Below, one piece after another: positions 25,436-35,300 of a stretch of DNA of 64,000 bases (within the stretch, counting starts at the first letter, position 1; the number at the start of each line of letters is the position of its first letter). The stretch comes from Goodfellowiella coeruleoviolacea. Its GTDB lineage: Bacteria; Actinomycetota; Actinomycetes; Mycobacteriales; Pseudonocardiaceae. The notes beneath the pieces are model-generated. The model saw only the letters and a list, made by a program, of their open reading frames with translations. It did not search any database and was not told the origin of the DNA. The position numbers were made by a program, and so were the translations under genes. The stretch is from the NCBI RefSeq assembly GCF_024171785.1, contig NZ_JAMTCK010000014.1:1-64000 (forward strand), written 5' to 3'.

Positions 25436-25960
25436 ATGGCTCTCGCGGTCTGCCTGCTCTTCGACCGCCGGACCGAGCGCAGCCTGCGCGGCCTGTGGGA
25501 CCGGCTCGAAGAACGCGGCGTGCCCACGCTCCGCTCGCACACCCACGGCCAGCACCACCCCCACCTGTCCTACGTGGTGCTGCTGCGCTGGGGGCTCACG
25601 GCGGTGCGGGACGCGGTCGCGGCCCTGCCCGACCACGGGCCGTTCGAGATCGTGTTCGACGCGATCGGGGCGTTCCGCCGGGGGCGGGTCTGCCTGGTGC
25701 CGGCGTGTCCGGCGGATCTCGTCGCACGGCAGCAGGCCGTCGTGGCCGCGGTCCGCGACACCGGCGCGCTGGTGCACGAGCACTACGAGGTCAACCGGTG
25801 GCTGCCCCACGCCGCGCTCGCACCCCGGGCCGGACTGAGCCAGCTCGCCCTGGTGGCGGCGGCCACCTATGACGTGCTGCCGCTCACCGCCACGGTGAGC
25901 GGTGCCGCCCTGATCAACAGCAGCACCGGTGAGGTGTGGCCGCTGCCCGGGATCCCGTGA
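25436..25960 (+). CDS. 2H phosphoesterase-like (LigT / 2'-5' RNA ligase) family protein
   Basis: A 174-residue cytosolic protein with the two-fold repeat layout of the 2H phosphoesterase superfamily. The first motif is HPHLSYVVLL (HxS, about residue 42), the second is NRWLPHAALAPR (about 122), where the expected HxT/S has become HAA. The second site is therefore degenerate and catalysis is doubtful. ATG at 25436 is the start; the 250 bases upstream hold dispersed-element copy 3 and GC-rich sequence without other features. Function unknown. Confidence 0.65.
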   Translation: MALAVCLLFDRRTERSLRGLWDRLEERGVPTLRSHTHGQHHPHLSYVVLLRWGLTAVRDAVAALPDHGPFEIVFDAIGAFRRGRVCLVPACPADLVARQQAVVAAVRDTGALVHEHYEVNRWLPHAALAPRAGLSQLALVAAATYDVLPLTATVSGAALINSSTGEVWPLPGIP

Positions 25961-25980
25961 GCTTCCCGCCCCGACCGACA

Positions 25981-26059
25981 AAAAAGTCTACAATGGACAA
26001 ACAGGGCTTGGCCGGTAGGGATTTCGTTTCCCCTGGGCGGGGCACGGGAAAGGACTGCG
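25981..26059 (+). promoter_or_regulatory. A-rich leader upstream of the kinase-like gene
   Basis: This leader begins with an unusually A-rich run, then TACAAT (25989-25994), a good -10 hexamer, without a clear -35. An inverted repeat GGGA-N7-TCCC lies downstream before the ribosome binding site AAAGGA. The base composition stands out from the surroundings and marks the likely left promoter of the biosynthetic region. Confidence 0.35.
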
Positions 26060-27142
26060 ATGTCAGCTCTTGTCACCGAGTCGTCGGCGGTGTCCACCGA
26101 ATGGCTCACCGAGGTGCTGCACGAAAGCGGGGCCCTGCCCACCGAGCGTCGCGTCGTCGCGGTGGATGTGTCCGAACTGGACGGTGGGTACATCGCCCAC
26201 ACCGTGCGGCTGCGCCTGGACTACGACCGACCGGTGTCCACCGCGCCCGCCTCGCTGATCGCCAAGTTCCCCGCCAACGACGAGCTGTCCAGGGGGCTGG
26301 CCCAGCTGGGTGGCCTCTACACCCGGGAAGTGCTGTTCTACCAGGAGTTCGCCGCCACGATCCGGATGCGCACCCCCCGGTGCCACCTGGCCGAGCTGAG
26401 CGGTTCGGGTGGATTCGCGCTGGTGCTGGAGGACGTCGCCGACGCGGTGGTGCACGACCAGGACCTGCCCTGCCCGATGGACGACGCCCTGCTCGTCGCC
26501 AACGAACTGGCCCTGCTGCACGCCGCCCACTGGAACGACCCGGCCCTGGCCGACCTGCCGTGGTTGAACCACTTCAGCGACGAGCGGATGCGCAACTGGG
26601 AGGACCTGCTGCGGGTGTCCTGGCTGGAGTTCACCGGCTGGGAGGTGACCCGGCTCGAACCCGAGCTGCGCGACCTCGGTGACCGGCTGTGCGGGAACGG
26701 GCTGGCCGGGTGGGCCGCCGGACACCGCGGCCCGTCCTGCCTGACCCACGCCGACTTCCACCTGACGAACCTGTTGTTCCGCACCGATGCCGCCGACCAG
26801 CGGCACCTGGTGACCGTGGACTGGCAGATGGCCGCGCACGCCGCGCCGCTGATCGACGTGGCGTACTTCCTCGGCCGGCTGGCGCCGAGGGAGCGGCAGG
26901 CGGTGGAGCGCCGGCTGGTCCGGGCCTACCACACGGCGCTGTGCGCGGCCGGCGTCACCGACTACCCGTGGTCGGACTGCTGGGCGGACTACCAGCGCTG
27001 CACCTGGTACGGCCTGGTCAGTTCGATGGTGGCGCTCGCCGGTCTGGCGCCGGAGCTGCGCAACGCGGGCTACGCCGAGAAGGTGGTCCGCTTCCTGTGG
27101 CAGATCCACGACCACGACGCCGGCCGGTTCCTGCCGGCGTGA
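26060..27142 (+). CDS. APH/EcKinase-like phosphotransferase
   Basis: A 360-residue cytosolic kinase of the aminoglycoside-phosphotransferase fold, closest in style to ecdysteroid-kinase-like (EcKL/DUF1679) proteins. The nucleotide lobe contains ASLIAKFPAND (invariant Lys), the catalytic loop is LTHADFHLTNLL (about 230, Asp acts as base) and the metal-binding Asp is in TVDWQMA (about 254). It converges on the ABC permease gene at the end of the PKS operon, so it could phosphorylate the product or an intermediate for self-protection. The substrate is not shown by sequence. Confidence 0.8.
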   Translation: MSALVTESSAVSTEWLTEVLHESGALPTERRVVAVDVSELDGGYIAHTVRLRLDYDRPVSTAPASLIAKFPANDELSRGLAQLGGLYTREVLFYQEFAATIRMRTPRCHLAELSGSGGFALVLEDVADAVVHDQDLPCPMDDALLVANELALLHAAHWNDPALADLPWLNHFSDERMRNWEDLLRVSWLEFTGWEVTRLEPELRDLGDRLCGNGLAGWAAGHRGPSCLTHADFHLTNLLFRTDAADQRHLVTVDWQMAAHAAPLIDVAYFLGRLAPRERQAVERRLVRAYHTALCAAGVTDYPWSDCWADYQRCTWYGLVSSMVALAGLAPELRNAGYAEKVVRFLWQIHDHDAGRFLPA

Positions 27143-27186
27143 GCGGTGCCGGGCGCGGAGCGGAACCCGGCGCGGAGCAGGACCGG

Positions 27187-27987
27187 TCAGAGCAGTTCGG
27201 GGCGGCTCCAGTGCCGGTTGATCCGCCAGCACGCCAACCAGCCGGCCGCCAGGGCCAGGACCAGGAGCACGGCGACCGCGGCCAGCGTGGCCACACCGTC
27301 CCCGACGACGGCGGCGCGCAGGGCGCGCACGCCCCAGTAGGCGGGCGAGACCGGGGCGATGTCGCGCAGCCACGCCGGCATGAGCGTGATCGGCACCAGC
27401 GCGCCGCCGACCGAGGACAGCAGCAGCCCGCCCACGTCGGCGAAACTGCTCAGCTGGGTGGGGCTGTGCGCGAAGGTGGCCAGCAGCACGCCGCAGGCCA
27501 GGATGCACAGCGCCCAGGCCAGTCCGGCGAACAGCAGCAGCGGCGGCGCCAGGATCGACAGGCCGAAGGCGATCCTGGCCAGGCCCAGCACCAGCACCTG
27601 CTGCACGAGCAGCACGCCCAGCAGCGGAACCGACTTGCCCGCCACCAGTTCCCAGGCGCTGGCCGGGGTCGCCCGCAGCCAGCTCCAGGTGCGCCAGGTG
27701 CGTTCGGCGATCATGGTGACCCCGACCGTGGAGACCGCGAACATCGAGAACGTGACCAGCACCCGGGGTGCGGTGTCCCGGATGGCGATCTCACCGGTGG
27801 TGCCGGCCGCCGCGCGGTAGAGCGGTTCGAACACCACCATCAGCAGCACCGGCATGCACAGCCGGCTCAGCACCGGTCCGGGATCGCGGCGCAGCAGCAG
27901 GGCGTTGTGCCGGACCAGCGCGCCGAGCCGGTCCATTCGACCGTCCACACCAGACGGTCCGGCGGAACTGCGGTGGTCAGCCCACAT
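27187..27987 (-). CDS. ABC-2 type transporter permease
   Basis: A 266-residue membrane protein with six hydrophobic helices, ending the PKS operon. It follows the typical ABC-2 exporter layout: basic N-terminal cytosolic segment (RHNALLLRRDPG), then helices such as VLLMVVFEPLY and LLVQQVLVLGLARIAF, and PVSPAYWGVRAL near the last loop. The ATG at 27987 lies inside the 3' end of the ATPase gene (stop 27977-27979); a GTG 9 bases upstream is the alternative start. It is the presumed export channel for the polyketide product. Confidence 0.85.
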   Translation of the reverse strand: MWADHRSSAGPSGVDGRMDRLGALVRHNALLLRRDPGPVLSRLCMPVLLMVVFEPLYRAAAGTTGEIAIRDTAPRVLVTFSMFAVSTVGVTMIAERTWRTWSWLRATPASAWELVAGKSVPLLGVLLVQQVLVLGLARIAFGLSILAPPLLLFAGLAWALCILACGVLLATFAHSPTQLSSFADVGGLLLSSVGGALVPITLMPAWLRDIAPVSPAYWGVRALRAAVVGDGVATLAAVAVLLVLALAAGWLACWRINRHWSRPELL

Positions 27988-28879
27988 GGTCACCACCCAG
28001 GGCCAGGCGCCGGTACAGGTCGTCCAGGGTGGGTGGGCGGATCACCACGGAGCTGAGCCGGTCGGCGCCGTACTCGGCCACCAGCGCGGCGAGTTCCGGG
28101 CCGGGGGTGACCGTGCTGATCCGCAGTTCGGTGTCGTCCACAGTGGTCGCCGGCAGCTCACCTAACCGGGCGGGCACGCCGCCGGTGAAGCGCACCCGTA
28201 ACTCGCTGGGCAGGCCGGCGAGCAGGCGGTCACCGCTGTTGCGCGCGATCACCCTGCCCCCGGCCACCATGGCGATGCTGGCGCCCAGCCGCTCCAGCTC
28301 GGGCAGGTAGTGCGTGGTGTAGCAGACCGCGGCCCCGTCGGCCGCCCGCTGGCGCACCGCGGCGAGCAGGGCGTCCCTGGTGACCGGGTCGGCGCCGACG
28401 GTGGGTTCGTCCAGCAGCAGCACGGGCGGCCGGTGCACCAGGGCCACGGCGGTCTGCACCCGGCGCCGCTGCCCGCCGGAGAGGGTGGCGGCGGGCCGGT
28501 CGAGCAGGTCGGCGAGCATCATCTCCTGGGCCAGCGCGGTGATCTCCCGGCGCAGCCGGGCCGACCGCAGGCCGTGCAGCCGACCGAACAGGGTGAGGTG
28601 TTCGCGCACGGTGACGCGCGGGTAGAGCGCCACCTCCTGCGGTGCCACCCCGAGCAGGGCGCGGGCCCGCCGGGGTTCCCGCCGCACGTCCACCCCGCAC
28701 ACGGTGACCCGGCCGGCGTCGGCCCGCTGGAGTCCGGCGGCCACCTCCAGGAAGGTTGTCTTGCCCGCGCCGTTGTGCCCGATCAGCCCCACCACCTCAC
28801 CGGGGGCCACGGTGAGGTCGAAGCCGTCGAGGGCGCGCACGTCCCCGTAGTGCTTTTCCAGACCTTCGCTGCTGAGCAC
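27977..28879 (-). CDS. ABC-2 type transporter ATP-binding protein
   Basis: A 300-residue ATPase that powers the permease downstream. It has Walker A GHNGAGKTT (about 38), the signature LSGGQRRRVQ (about 132), Walker B LLLDEPTVGADP and the switch His in YTTHYL. A C-terminal extension of about 90 residues with FTGGVPARLG resembles drug-exporter (DrrA-like) ATPases. GTG at 28879 follows AAGGGAG. The gene overlaps the permease gene and follows fkbH by 44 bases. Confidence 0.9.
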   Translation of the reverse strand: MLSSEGLEKHYGDVRALDGFDLTVAPGEVVGLIGHNGAGKTTFLEVAAGLQRADAGRVTVCGVDVRREPRRARALLGVAPQEVALYPRVTVREHLTLFGRLHGLRSARLRREITALAQEMMLADLLDRPAATLSGGQRRRVQTAVALVHRPPVLLLDEPTVGADPVTRDALLAAVRQRAADGAAVCYTTHYLPELERLGASIAMVAGGRVIARNSGDRLLAGLPSELRVRFTGGVPARLGELPATTVDDTELRISTVTPGPELAALVAEYGADRLSSVVIRPPTLDDLYRRLALGGDHVG

Positions 28880-28923
28880 GGCGCTCCCTTGCAGGTTGGC
28901 CGATGGGCACCGCCATCGGGGGC

Positions 28924-29997
28924 TTACCCGGTGAGCACGCGCAGGTACCCGGGTGGGTCCTGGACCCGGCTCAGGTCGGCGCGCAGCACGGTGACGCCGC
29001 CTTCCCGGCCGATCTCGGTGAACCCGGCGAACCGGTAGGTCACGTACATCAGCCGGTTGCGGCCGGTGTCGACCAGTTCGGCGTGCAGCTCGCGACCGCT
29101 GTCGGCGGCCAGCCGCATCACGTGGTTGAGCAGCACGGCGCCCACGCCCCGGGAGATCACCCGGCACGAGGTCAGCAGCAGCTTGAGCCGCCAGGCCGGC
29201 GCGCCGGTGTGCACCAGGGCCAGCCCGATGGTGCCGTAGGGCCCGAACCGGTCGCGCAGTCCGGCCACCAGCAGCAGGTGGTCGGGTGAGGTGCGGAAGT
29301 GGTCGAGTTCCGCGTAGGAGTAGGTGATCCCGGTGGAGTTCAGCTGGTTGGTGCGCACGGTGAGTTCCTCGGCGCGGCGCAGGTCCTCGGCGGCGGCCGG
29401 GGTGATGCGCAGTTCCATGTCCAGTGTGGACAGGAACTCCTCGCTGGTGCCGGCGAACTCCTGTTCGGCCCGGTCCCGGTCGATCCCGCTGCGGTACATG
29501 GCGCGCCGCGTCCTGGACTCGGCGGTCACGAAGCGCGGCTGGAACTCGGGCCTGGTCACCAGCTCGGGGGCCTGGTCCGCGGGAACGCAGAGCACCTCGG
29601 GCAGGGCGAAGGCCACCTCGGCCAGTTCGAACGGCTGGTCGTCGACGAACGCGACGGCGTCCACCCCGATGTTGAGCGCGTTGGCCACCGCGCTGATCGC
29701 GGCGGACTTGGGGTTCCAGGAGATCTGCGGGTGCAGGAAGTACTCCAGCACGCCCAGCCGCTCCAGCCGGCGCAGGGCGGGCGCGGGGTCGTTGCGGCTG
29801 GCGATCGAGTGCAGCACGCCGCGCCGGTCCAGCTCGCGGATGACCGCCAGCACCTCGGCGCGCGGCCGGACGTCGTCGTCCTCCAGCAGCACGCCGTCCC
29901 ACAGGGTGTTGTCCAGGTCCCACACCACGCACTTGATCCGGCCCTGGCCACTGGCCCCGGTGCGGGCCGCCGCCTCGGTCGCGTCTGACAGGCTCAT
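28924..29997 (-). CDS. fkbH: FkbH-like HAD-superfamily glyceryl-ACP synthase
   Basis: Known FkbH proteins take 1,3-bisphosphoglycerate, remove phosphate and load the glyceryl group on a dedicated ACP, the first step towards hydroxy- or methoxymalonyl-ACP. This 357-residue protein has the HAD nucleophile motif VVWDLDNTLWDG (about 30-41), FVDDQPFE (motif with Asp pair) and the C-terminal GNAT-like half (GPYGTIGLALVH, CRVISRGVGAVLL). Length matches the family. ATG at 29997 overlaps the stop of the fkbI-like gene by 4 bases; an upstream ATG at 30024 is less likely. It is in the same operon as PKS genes. Confidence 0.9.
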   Translation of the reverse strand: MSLSDATEAAARTGASGQGRIKCVVWDLDNTLWDGVLLEDDDVRPRAEVLAVIRELDRRGVLHSIASRNDPAPALRRLERLGVLEYFLHPQISWNPKSAAISAVANALNIGVDAVAFVDDQPFELAEVAFALPEVLCVPADQAPELVTRPEFQPRFVTAESRTRRAMYRSGIDRDRAEQEFAGTSEEFLSTLDMELRITPAAAEDLRRAEELTVRTNQLNSTGITYSYAELDHFRTSPDHLLLVAGLRDRFGPYGTIGLALVHTGAPAWRLKLLLTSCRVISRGVGAVLLNHVMRLAADSGRELHAELVDTGRNRLMYVTYRFAGFTEIGREGGVTVLRADLSRVQDPPGYLRVLTG

Positions 29998-31178
29998 GCC
30001 CGCCTCCCCACCACAACGCTCCACCCCGGTGCGCCTGGCTGGTGCTGGTAGGCGTCATCGGCGATGACGAGCTGTTGGATCTGCGAACTGCCCTCAATGA
30101 TCTCCATGACCTTGGCGTCCCGGAAGTACCGGCTCACCGAATGAGTGCCCTCGGTACACCCGTTCGCGCCGTGCAGTTGCACTGCGTCACTGGCTGTCCG
30201 CATGGCACTGGTCGACGCGAAGTACTTGGCCACCCAGGTGGCCATCAGGGTCGCGGGGTCGCCGGCGTCCTTGAGTTCGCCGGCCCGCACGCACAGCAGC
30301 CGCGCCGCGTGCAGCCGGGTCACCATGTCGCTGATGAGCCGGCGGACCAGCTGGCGCTCGCGCAGCGGCTGGCCGCCCTGCCGGCGCTGCCCGGTGTAGT
30401 CGACCGAGGCGTCCAGGCAGGCCTGCATGATCCCGACACAGCCGGCGGCCACGCTGTAGCGGCCCAGGTCCAGGGCGTGGGTGAGCACCAGCATGCCCGC
30501 GCCCTCCCGGCCGAGCCGGGCCCACGCCGGCACCCGCACGTCGGTGAGGTGCACCTGGGCGAGCATGCTGGCCCGGGTGCCCAGCAGGTCGCTGACCGGT
30601 TCCACCCGCACGCCCGGCGCGTCCGCCTCGACCAGGAACGCGGCCGGTTCCTCGCCGCAGCGGGCGAAGACCAGGAACAGGTCGGCGAGCTGGCCGCCGG
30701 TGATCCACTTCTTGGTGCCGTCGACCAGGTAGTCGGCGCCGTCCCGGCGGGCGGTGCTGGTGATCGCCCGCGCGTCGCTGCCCACCTCGGGTTCGGTCAG
30801 GCAGAACGCGCCCAGCCGCCGGCCGGTGGCCAGTTCGGCCAGCCAGCACCGCTTGGCCCGCTCACCGCCCCAGCGGTGCAGGGTGGCGGCGACCATGGTG
30901 TGCACGGTGAGCAGGCTGCGCAGCGACGAGCAGCCCCGGCCGATCTCCTCGTGCAGCGCGCCGAGCGTGACCATGTCCATGCCGGCCCCACCCGCCGAGG
31001 TCGGCAGTGCCGCACCCCAGTACCCGTGCTCGGCCAGCGCGGCCAGGATGTCGTGCGGCAGCCGCTGTTCCCGGTCGTAGTCGTCGGCCCGACCGGCCAC
31101 GTAGGAGTCCACAAAGGACCGGAACGCGGCGCGGTCGTGCCTGGCCGCGCCGAGGTCGACCTCAGGCGCCAGTGCCAC
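29994..31178 (-). CDS. fkbI: FkbI-like acyl-ACP dehydrogenase
   Basis: A 394-residue flavoprotein of the acyl-CoA dehydrogenase family. In FkbHIJK pathways it oxidises the C2/C3 position of the ACP-bound glycerate unit. Family motifs are FCLTEPEVGSDA (about 145), KKWITGGQLAD (about 170), and EIIEGSSQIQQLVI near the end, which carries the catalytic Glu. The GTG at 31178 is taken because the long upstream frame is an Arg/Ser/Trp-rich reading of the ACP gene. The gene overlaps the ACP gene by 17 bases and fkbH by 4. Confidence 0.9.
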   Translation of the reverse strand: MALAPEVDLGAARHDRAAFRSFVDSYVAGRADDYDREQRLPHDILAALAEHGYWGAALPTSAGGAGMDMVTLGALHEEIGRGCSSLRSLLTVHTMVAATLHRWGGERAKRCWLAELATGRRLGAFCLTEPEVGSDARAITSTARRDGADYLVDGTKKWITGGQLADLFLVFARCGEEPAAFLVEADAPGVRVEPVSDLLGTRASMLAQVHLTDVRVPAWARLGREGAGMLVLTHALDLGRYSVAAGCVGIMQACLDASVDYTGQRRQGGQPLRERQLVRRLISDMVTRLHAARLLCVRAGELKDAGDPATLMATWVAKYFASTSAMRTASDAVQLHGANGCTEGTHSVSRYFRDAKVMEIIEGSSQIQQLVIADDAYQHQPGAPGWSVVVGRRA

Positions 31179-31452
31179 CGGCCACCCCCTGCTCGACCGC
31201 GGCCGGCGCGGCGCGCGCCACCAGCGCGGCCATCGCGTCCACCGACCGGAAGTTGGCCAGGTCCAGGTCGTCGTTGTCGACCTGGAACCCGAACCGCTGC
31301 TCCACGAACATGACCAGCTGCATGGCGAACAGCGACGTGGCGAAGCCGAGTCCGAAGATGTCGTCGCTGTCGGTGAACCGCGCTCCGGGGAACTTCGCCT
31401 GGATGAACTCGCGGATGTCGGACCGTGCCCGCGACCCCACCACAGTTTCCAT
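31162..31452 (-). CDS. fkbJ: FkbJ-like stand-alone acyl carrier protein
   Basis: A 96-residue acidic carrier protein. The phosphopantetheine Ser is in DIFGLGFATSLFAMQLV (Ser of ATSLF, about residue 39), in the same context as FkbJ-type ACPs, rather than the DSL of ordinary ACPs. The C-terminal 20 residues are an Ala-rich tail. ATG at 31452 is the start, about 56 bases after the FkbK stop. It is the carrier on which glyceryl, then oxidised C3 units, are presumably built. Confidence 0.9.
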   Translation of the reverse strand: METVVGSRARSDIREFIQAKFPGARFTDSDDIFGLGFATSLFAMQLVMFVEQRFGFQVDNDDLDLANFRSVDAMAALVARAAPAAVEQGVAGGTGA

Positions 31453-31508
31453 CTGGGACTCCTTCCACGGCGTTGACCGGGTTGCACGCGCGGGGTGACC
31501 GCGAGGCC

Positions 31509-32345
31509 TCAGCGATAGGTGTAGAAGCCCTGTCCGGACTTGCGTCCGTGCAGGCCGGCGTCGACCATCTGCCGGAGCAGCGGGCACGGCCGGTACTTGC
31601 TGTCGTTGTAGCTCTCGTACAGCACCTCGACGCTGTAGAGGATGGTGTCCAGGCCGATCAGGTCGGCCGTCTCCAGTGGACCCATCCGGTGGCCGAAGCA
31701 GGAGGTGAAGATCCGGTCCACCTGCTCGGCCGTGGCGACCTGCTCGTGCACCAGGCACACGGCCTCGTTGATGGTCAGCATCAGCACCCGGTTGGACACG
31801 AAACCGGGCGCGTCACCCACCACGATGCCGTTCTTGCCCATGCCCGCCAACAACTTCTCCGCGGTGCGCACGGTCTCGGCCGAGGTGTGCCAGCCCCGGA
31901 TCACCTCGACCGAGGGCTTCATCGGCACCGGGTTCATGAAGTGCAGGCCGATCACCCGGTCCGGGCGCCGGGTCAGCGCGGCGATGCGGGTGATGGACAG
32001 GGCCGAGGTGTTGGCGGCGAACACCACGTCCGGCCGGCAGATCTGGTCCAGCCGCGGGTACACCCGCTGCTTGAGTTCCCACTTCTCGGTGATGTTCTCG
32101 ATGACGAAGTCGACCTCGGCCAGGTCGTCGTAGTCGGTGGTGCCCTGGATCAGGTCGGGGTCCAGCTCGGCCGGACCGTTGTTGAGCAACCGTCCCATCC
32201 GGACATCCAGTCTGATCCGCTCCCGGGCCTGGTCGAGCACGTCCGCACCCAGGTCGACCAGGACGACCTGGAATCCGTGCTGTGCCAGGCACTGCGCGAC
32301 CCCGGCGCCCATCACGCCGGCGCCGACCACACCGATCCGCTTCAC
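31509..32345 (-). CDS. fkbK: FkbK-like 3-hydroxyacyl-ACP dehydrogenase
   Basis: A 278-residue NAD-dependent dehydrogenase of the 3-hydroxybutyryl-CoA dehydrogenase family. The cofactor site is IGVVGAGVMGAGVAQ (about 4-18), the catalytic His is in GLHFMNPVP (about 137), and NRVL with TINEAV follow. In FK520 and related pathways it oxidises the terminal hydroxymethyl of the ACP-bound glycerate. GTG at 32345 overlaps the PKS C stop by 4 bases (GTGA), with GGGAGG upstream. Together with fkbJ, fkbI and fkbH it makes a complete hydroxymalonyl-ACP route without the O-methyltransferase FkbG. Confidence 0.9.
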   Translation of the reverse strand: MKRIGVVGAGVMGAGVAQCLAQHGFQVVLVDLGADVLDQARERIRLDVRMGRLLNNGPAELDPDLIQGTTDYDDLAEVDFVIENITEKWELKQRVYPRLDQICRPDVVFAANTSALSITRIAALTRRPDRVIGLHFMNPVPMKPSVEVIRGWHTSAETVRTAEKLLAGMGKNGIVVGDAPGFVSNRVLMLTINEAVCLVHEQVATAEQVDRIFTSCFGHRMGPLETADLIGLDTILYSVEVLYESYNDSKYRPCPLLRQMVDAGLHGRKSGQGFYTYR

Positions 32346-35300
32346 CGCACACCTCCCGTCGGCGACGCGCCGGTGGGCGCGCCCAGCGACCTGACCCGGT
32401 CGGCCAGCCCCCGCACCGTGGTGCACTCCAGCAGCACCGCGAGCGGCAGGTTGACCCCGAGGGACTTGCGGAGCCGGCCGATCAGCCGGACCGCCATCAG
32501 CGAGTGCCCGCCGAGTTCGAAGAAGTCGTCCAGCACCCCGATGCCGGTCAGCCCCAGCACGTCCTGCCACACCGCGGCCACGGCGGTCTCCAGCTCGTCG
32601 GCGGGCGGCACGAACGGGGTGGCCAGCGGTGGCCGGGGGTGCCGGTCCCCGGCGGGCTCGGTGGCGTCGGTGTGCTGGTCGGTCACCCAGGTGGCCAGCC
32701 GGACGGTGAGGTCACCGGTCGAGTTGACCAGCTGGGGCAGCGCCCCGACCGCGCCCAGCGCCCGCTCCAGCGCCTGCGCGCCCTCGGCGTAGCTCATCTG
32801 GTACTTGCTGACCGTGGCGGCGCCACCGAGCGCGTTCATGTCCACCCCGCCGGGCCAGGTGTCCCAGTCCACGGTCAGCACGGTGCGGTGCCCGGCGGCG
32901 AACAGCTGGTGGGCCAGGGCGTCCATGGCCGCGTTGGCCGCGGCGTACGGGCCGTGGCCGATGCCGCCCAGCACGGCGGACAGCGACGACAGGGTGACGC
33001 AGAAGTCCAGCCGGTCCAGGTCGAGCACCTCGGCCAGCGCGGCGAGGCCGAACAGCTTGGCACGGAAGTGCACCCGGCACCGGTCCTCGGGCAGTTCGTG
33101 GCTGAGCCCGAAGCAGTCCTGGTCCTGCACGCCTGCGCCGTGGATCACGCCGTGGATCTCGCCGAACTCGGCGCGCACTTCCGCCACGGCCGAGGCGACC
33201 TGGTCGACCTCGGCCACGTCGGCGGTCACCACCAGCACGCTCGCCCCGGCCGAGCGCAGCGCGCGCACCCGCCGGATCCGGCTGCTGGTGCGGTCCTCCG
33301 CCGGGTGCGCGGCCAGCCAGTCGTCCCACCGGTGTTCGGCCGGCAGCGGGGTTCTCGCCAGCAGCGCGATCCGGGCCTGGTAGCAGGTGGCCAGGTGGTC
33401 GGCCAGGGCCAGGCACACGTTGCCCAGCCCGCCGGTGATCAGGTAGCTGCCGCCGTGGCGCAGCCGGGTCGGGCCGGCCGGCAGCGGCAGCTCGTCGTGG
33501 TCCTGCCGCCACCGCTGGCCGTCCCGGTAGGCGAGGCTGGCCACGTCCGGCTCGGTGGCGTCGGCCAGCACCGCCTCGGTCACCCGCTGGTCGGTGGGGC
33601 CGCCGGCCACGTCCACCAGGCGGCAGCGCAGCCCGGGGTGTTCCTGGGCGAGCACCCGGACCAGGCCGACCAGCCCGGCGTGCGCGGGGTTGACCGGATC
33701 GGCGGCACCGACCCGGGCGCCCGCCCTGGTCAGCACCAGCACCCGCACCGGGTCCGCGCTCGGCCGGGCGGCCAGGGTGCCCACCAGCTCGCGCAGGCTG
33801 TCGAAGCCCACGCGCTGGGCCCGGTCGAAGTCGCCGAGCCAGCCGGTGCCCACGGCGTGCGCCGGGCCCGCGTCGAGCGCGCCCGCGTGGAGCACGGTGC
33901 GGGCCGGCGAGGCCGCCTCGGCCTCGGTGCCGTGCGCCACGTCGGCGCCGGCCGCGCGCAGCCGGTCCACCAGCGCCTGGCACAGCGGGTCGTCCGCGCC
34001 GACCACCAGCCACGGCCCGGCCTCCACCAGCCGCGCGTCCAGGTCGGGTGGGGTCAGGCGGGCCGCCTGCCGCCACACCGGGGCGTAGAACCAGCGGCCG
34101 ATGTCGTGGTGGCGCTGCTCGGACCGGCGCGGCCGGGCGTGCGCCGGGGCCGGGTCGACCCACACCCGGCGCCGCTCGAACGGGTAGGTGGGCAGCGCGA
34201 CCCGCCTCGGCTGGTGGGCGCGGTGCGCGCTGGCCCAGTTCACCGCGGCGCCGGCCAGCCAGAGCCGGCCGACCAGCTCGGCCGGGCCGGTGGTCAGGGC
34301 GGCGAACCACGCGTCGTCGACGCCGCGCCCGGGATCGATGGTGCGCAGCAGCCGGCCGTCCCCCAGCTCGACCACGATCGTGTCCCGGTCCGCGGCCAGC
34401 GCGACCAGATCGGGTGGCTGCCCGGCTGGCGGCCCCGCGTCGGCCAGTGCGGCCAGGGCGGCCTCGTCGCGCAGGCACGCCGTGACCCACCCGCCCCGGC
34501 CGGCGCCGATCACCCGGTCGGCCGCGCAGCCGAGGCGGGCCAGCAGGCGGCCCAGGGCGTAGCGCAGCAGCGGCAGGCCGGTGGGCCACGCCCACGCCTG
34601 CGCCGGCGTGTGGCCCACGGCGGTGACCGCCTGGTCGAAGGCCTCGCGGAAGGCGGGCTGGGCGGCGTGCAGCGCCCGCCACGGGGCCAGGTCGGGCGGC
34701 GGGCCGCCGATGCCGTCGTCGGGCACCAGGAACACCACCGGCCGGCTCCGCCGCACCTGGCTGACCAGGTGGGGCACGGCGTCGAGGGGCCGGTCCAGCT
34801 GGTCGGCCGCCTCGGCCACGTCACCGGCCAGCACGATGCGCCGGTGGGTGAACTGGGCCCGGCCCACCTGGAGGGTGAACGCGACGTCGGCCAGCTCCAC
34901 CTCGGGGTGCTCGCGCAGGTGGCTGGCCAGGTTGGCGCTGGCCGCGGCCAGCGCGTGCGGGCTGCGCGCGGACAGCACCAGCAGGTGCGGGCCGCTCGTC
35001 GCCTGGTCGGCCGGCCGGTGCCGGGCCGGTGCCTCCTGGAGCACGGCCGCCGCGTTGGTGCCGCCCATGCCGAACGAGTTGACCAGCGCCCGCCTCGGCA
35101 CCGGCCCCGGCGGCCAGGCCACGCTCGTGGTGTGCACCTGGAACGCGCCGGGCGAGGTGTCCAGGGCCGGGTTGGGCGTGGCGTAGTTGATCTGCGGCGG
35201 GATCACCCCGTGGTGCAGGATCAGGCTGGCCTTGATCAGCCCGATCACGCCGGAGGCGCGGTCCACGTGCCCGATGTTGGCCTTGGCCGAGCCGATCGCG

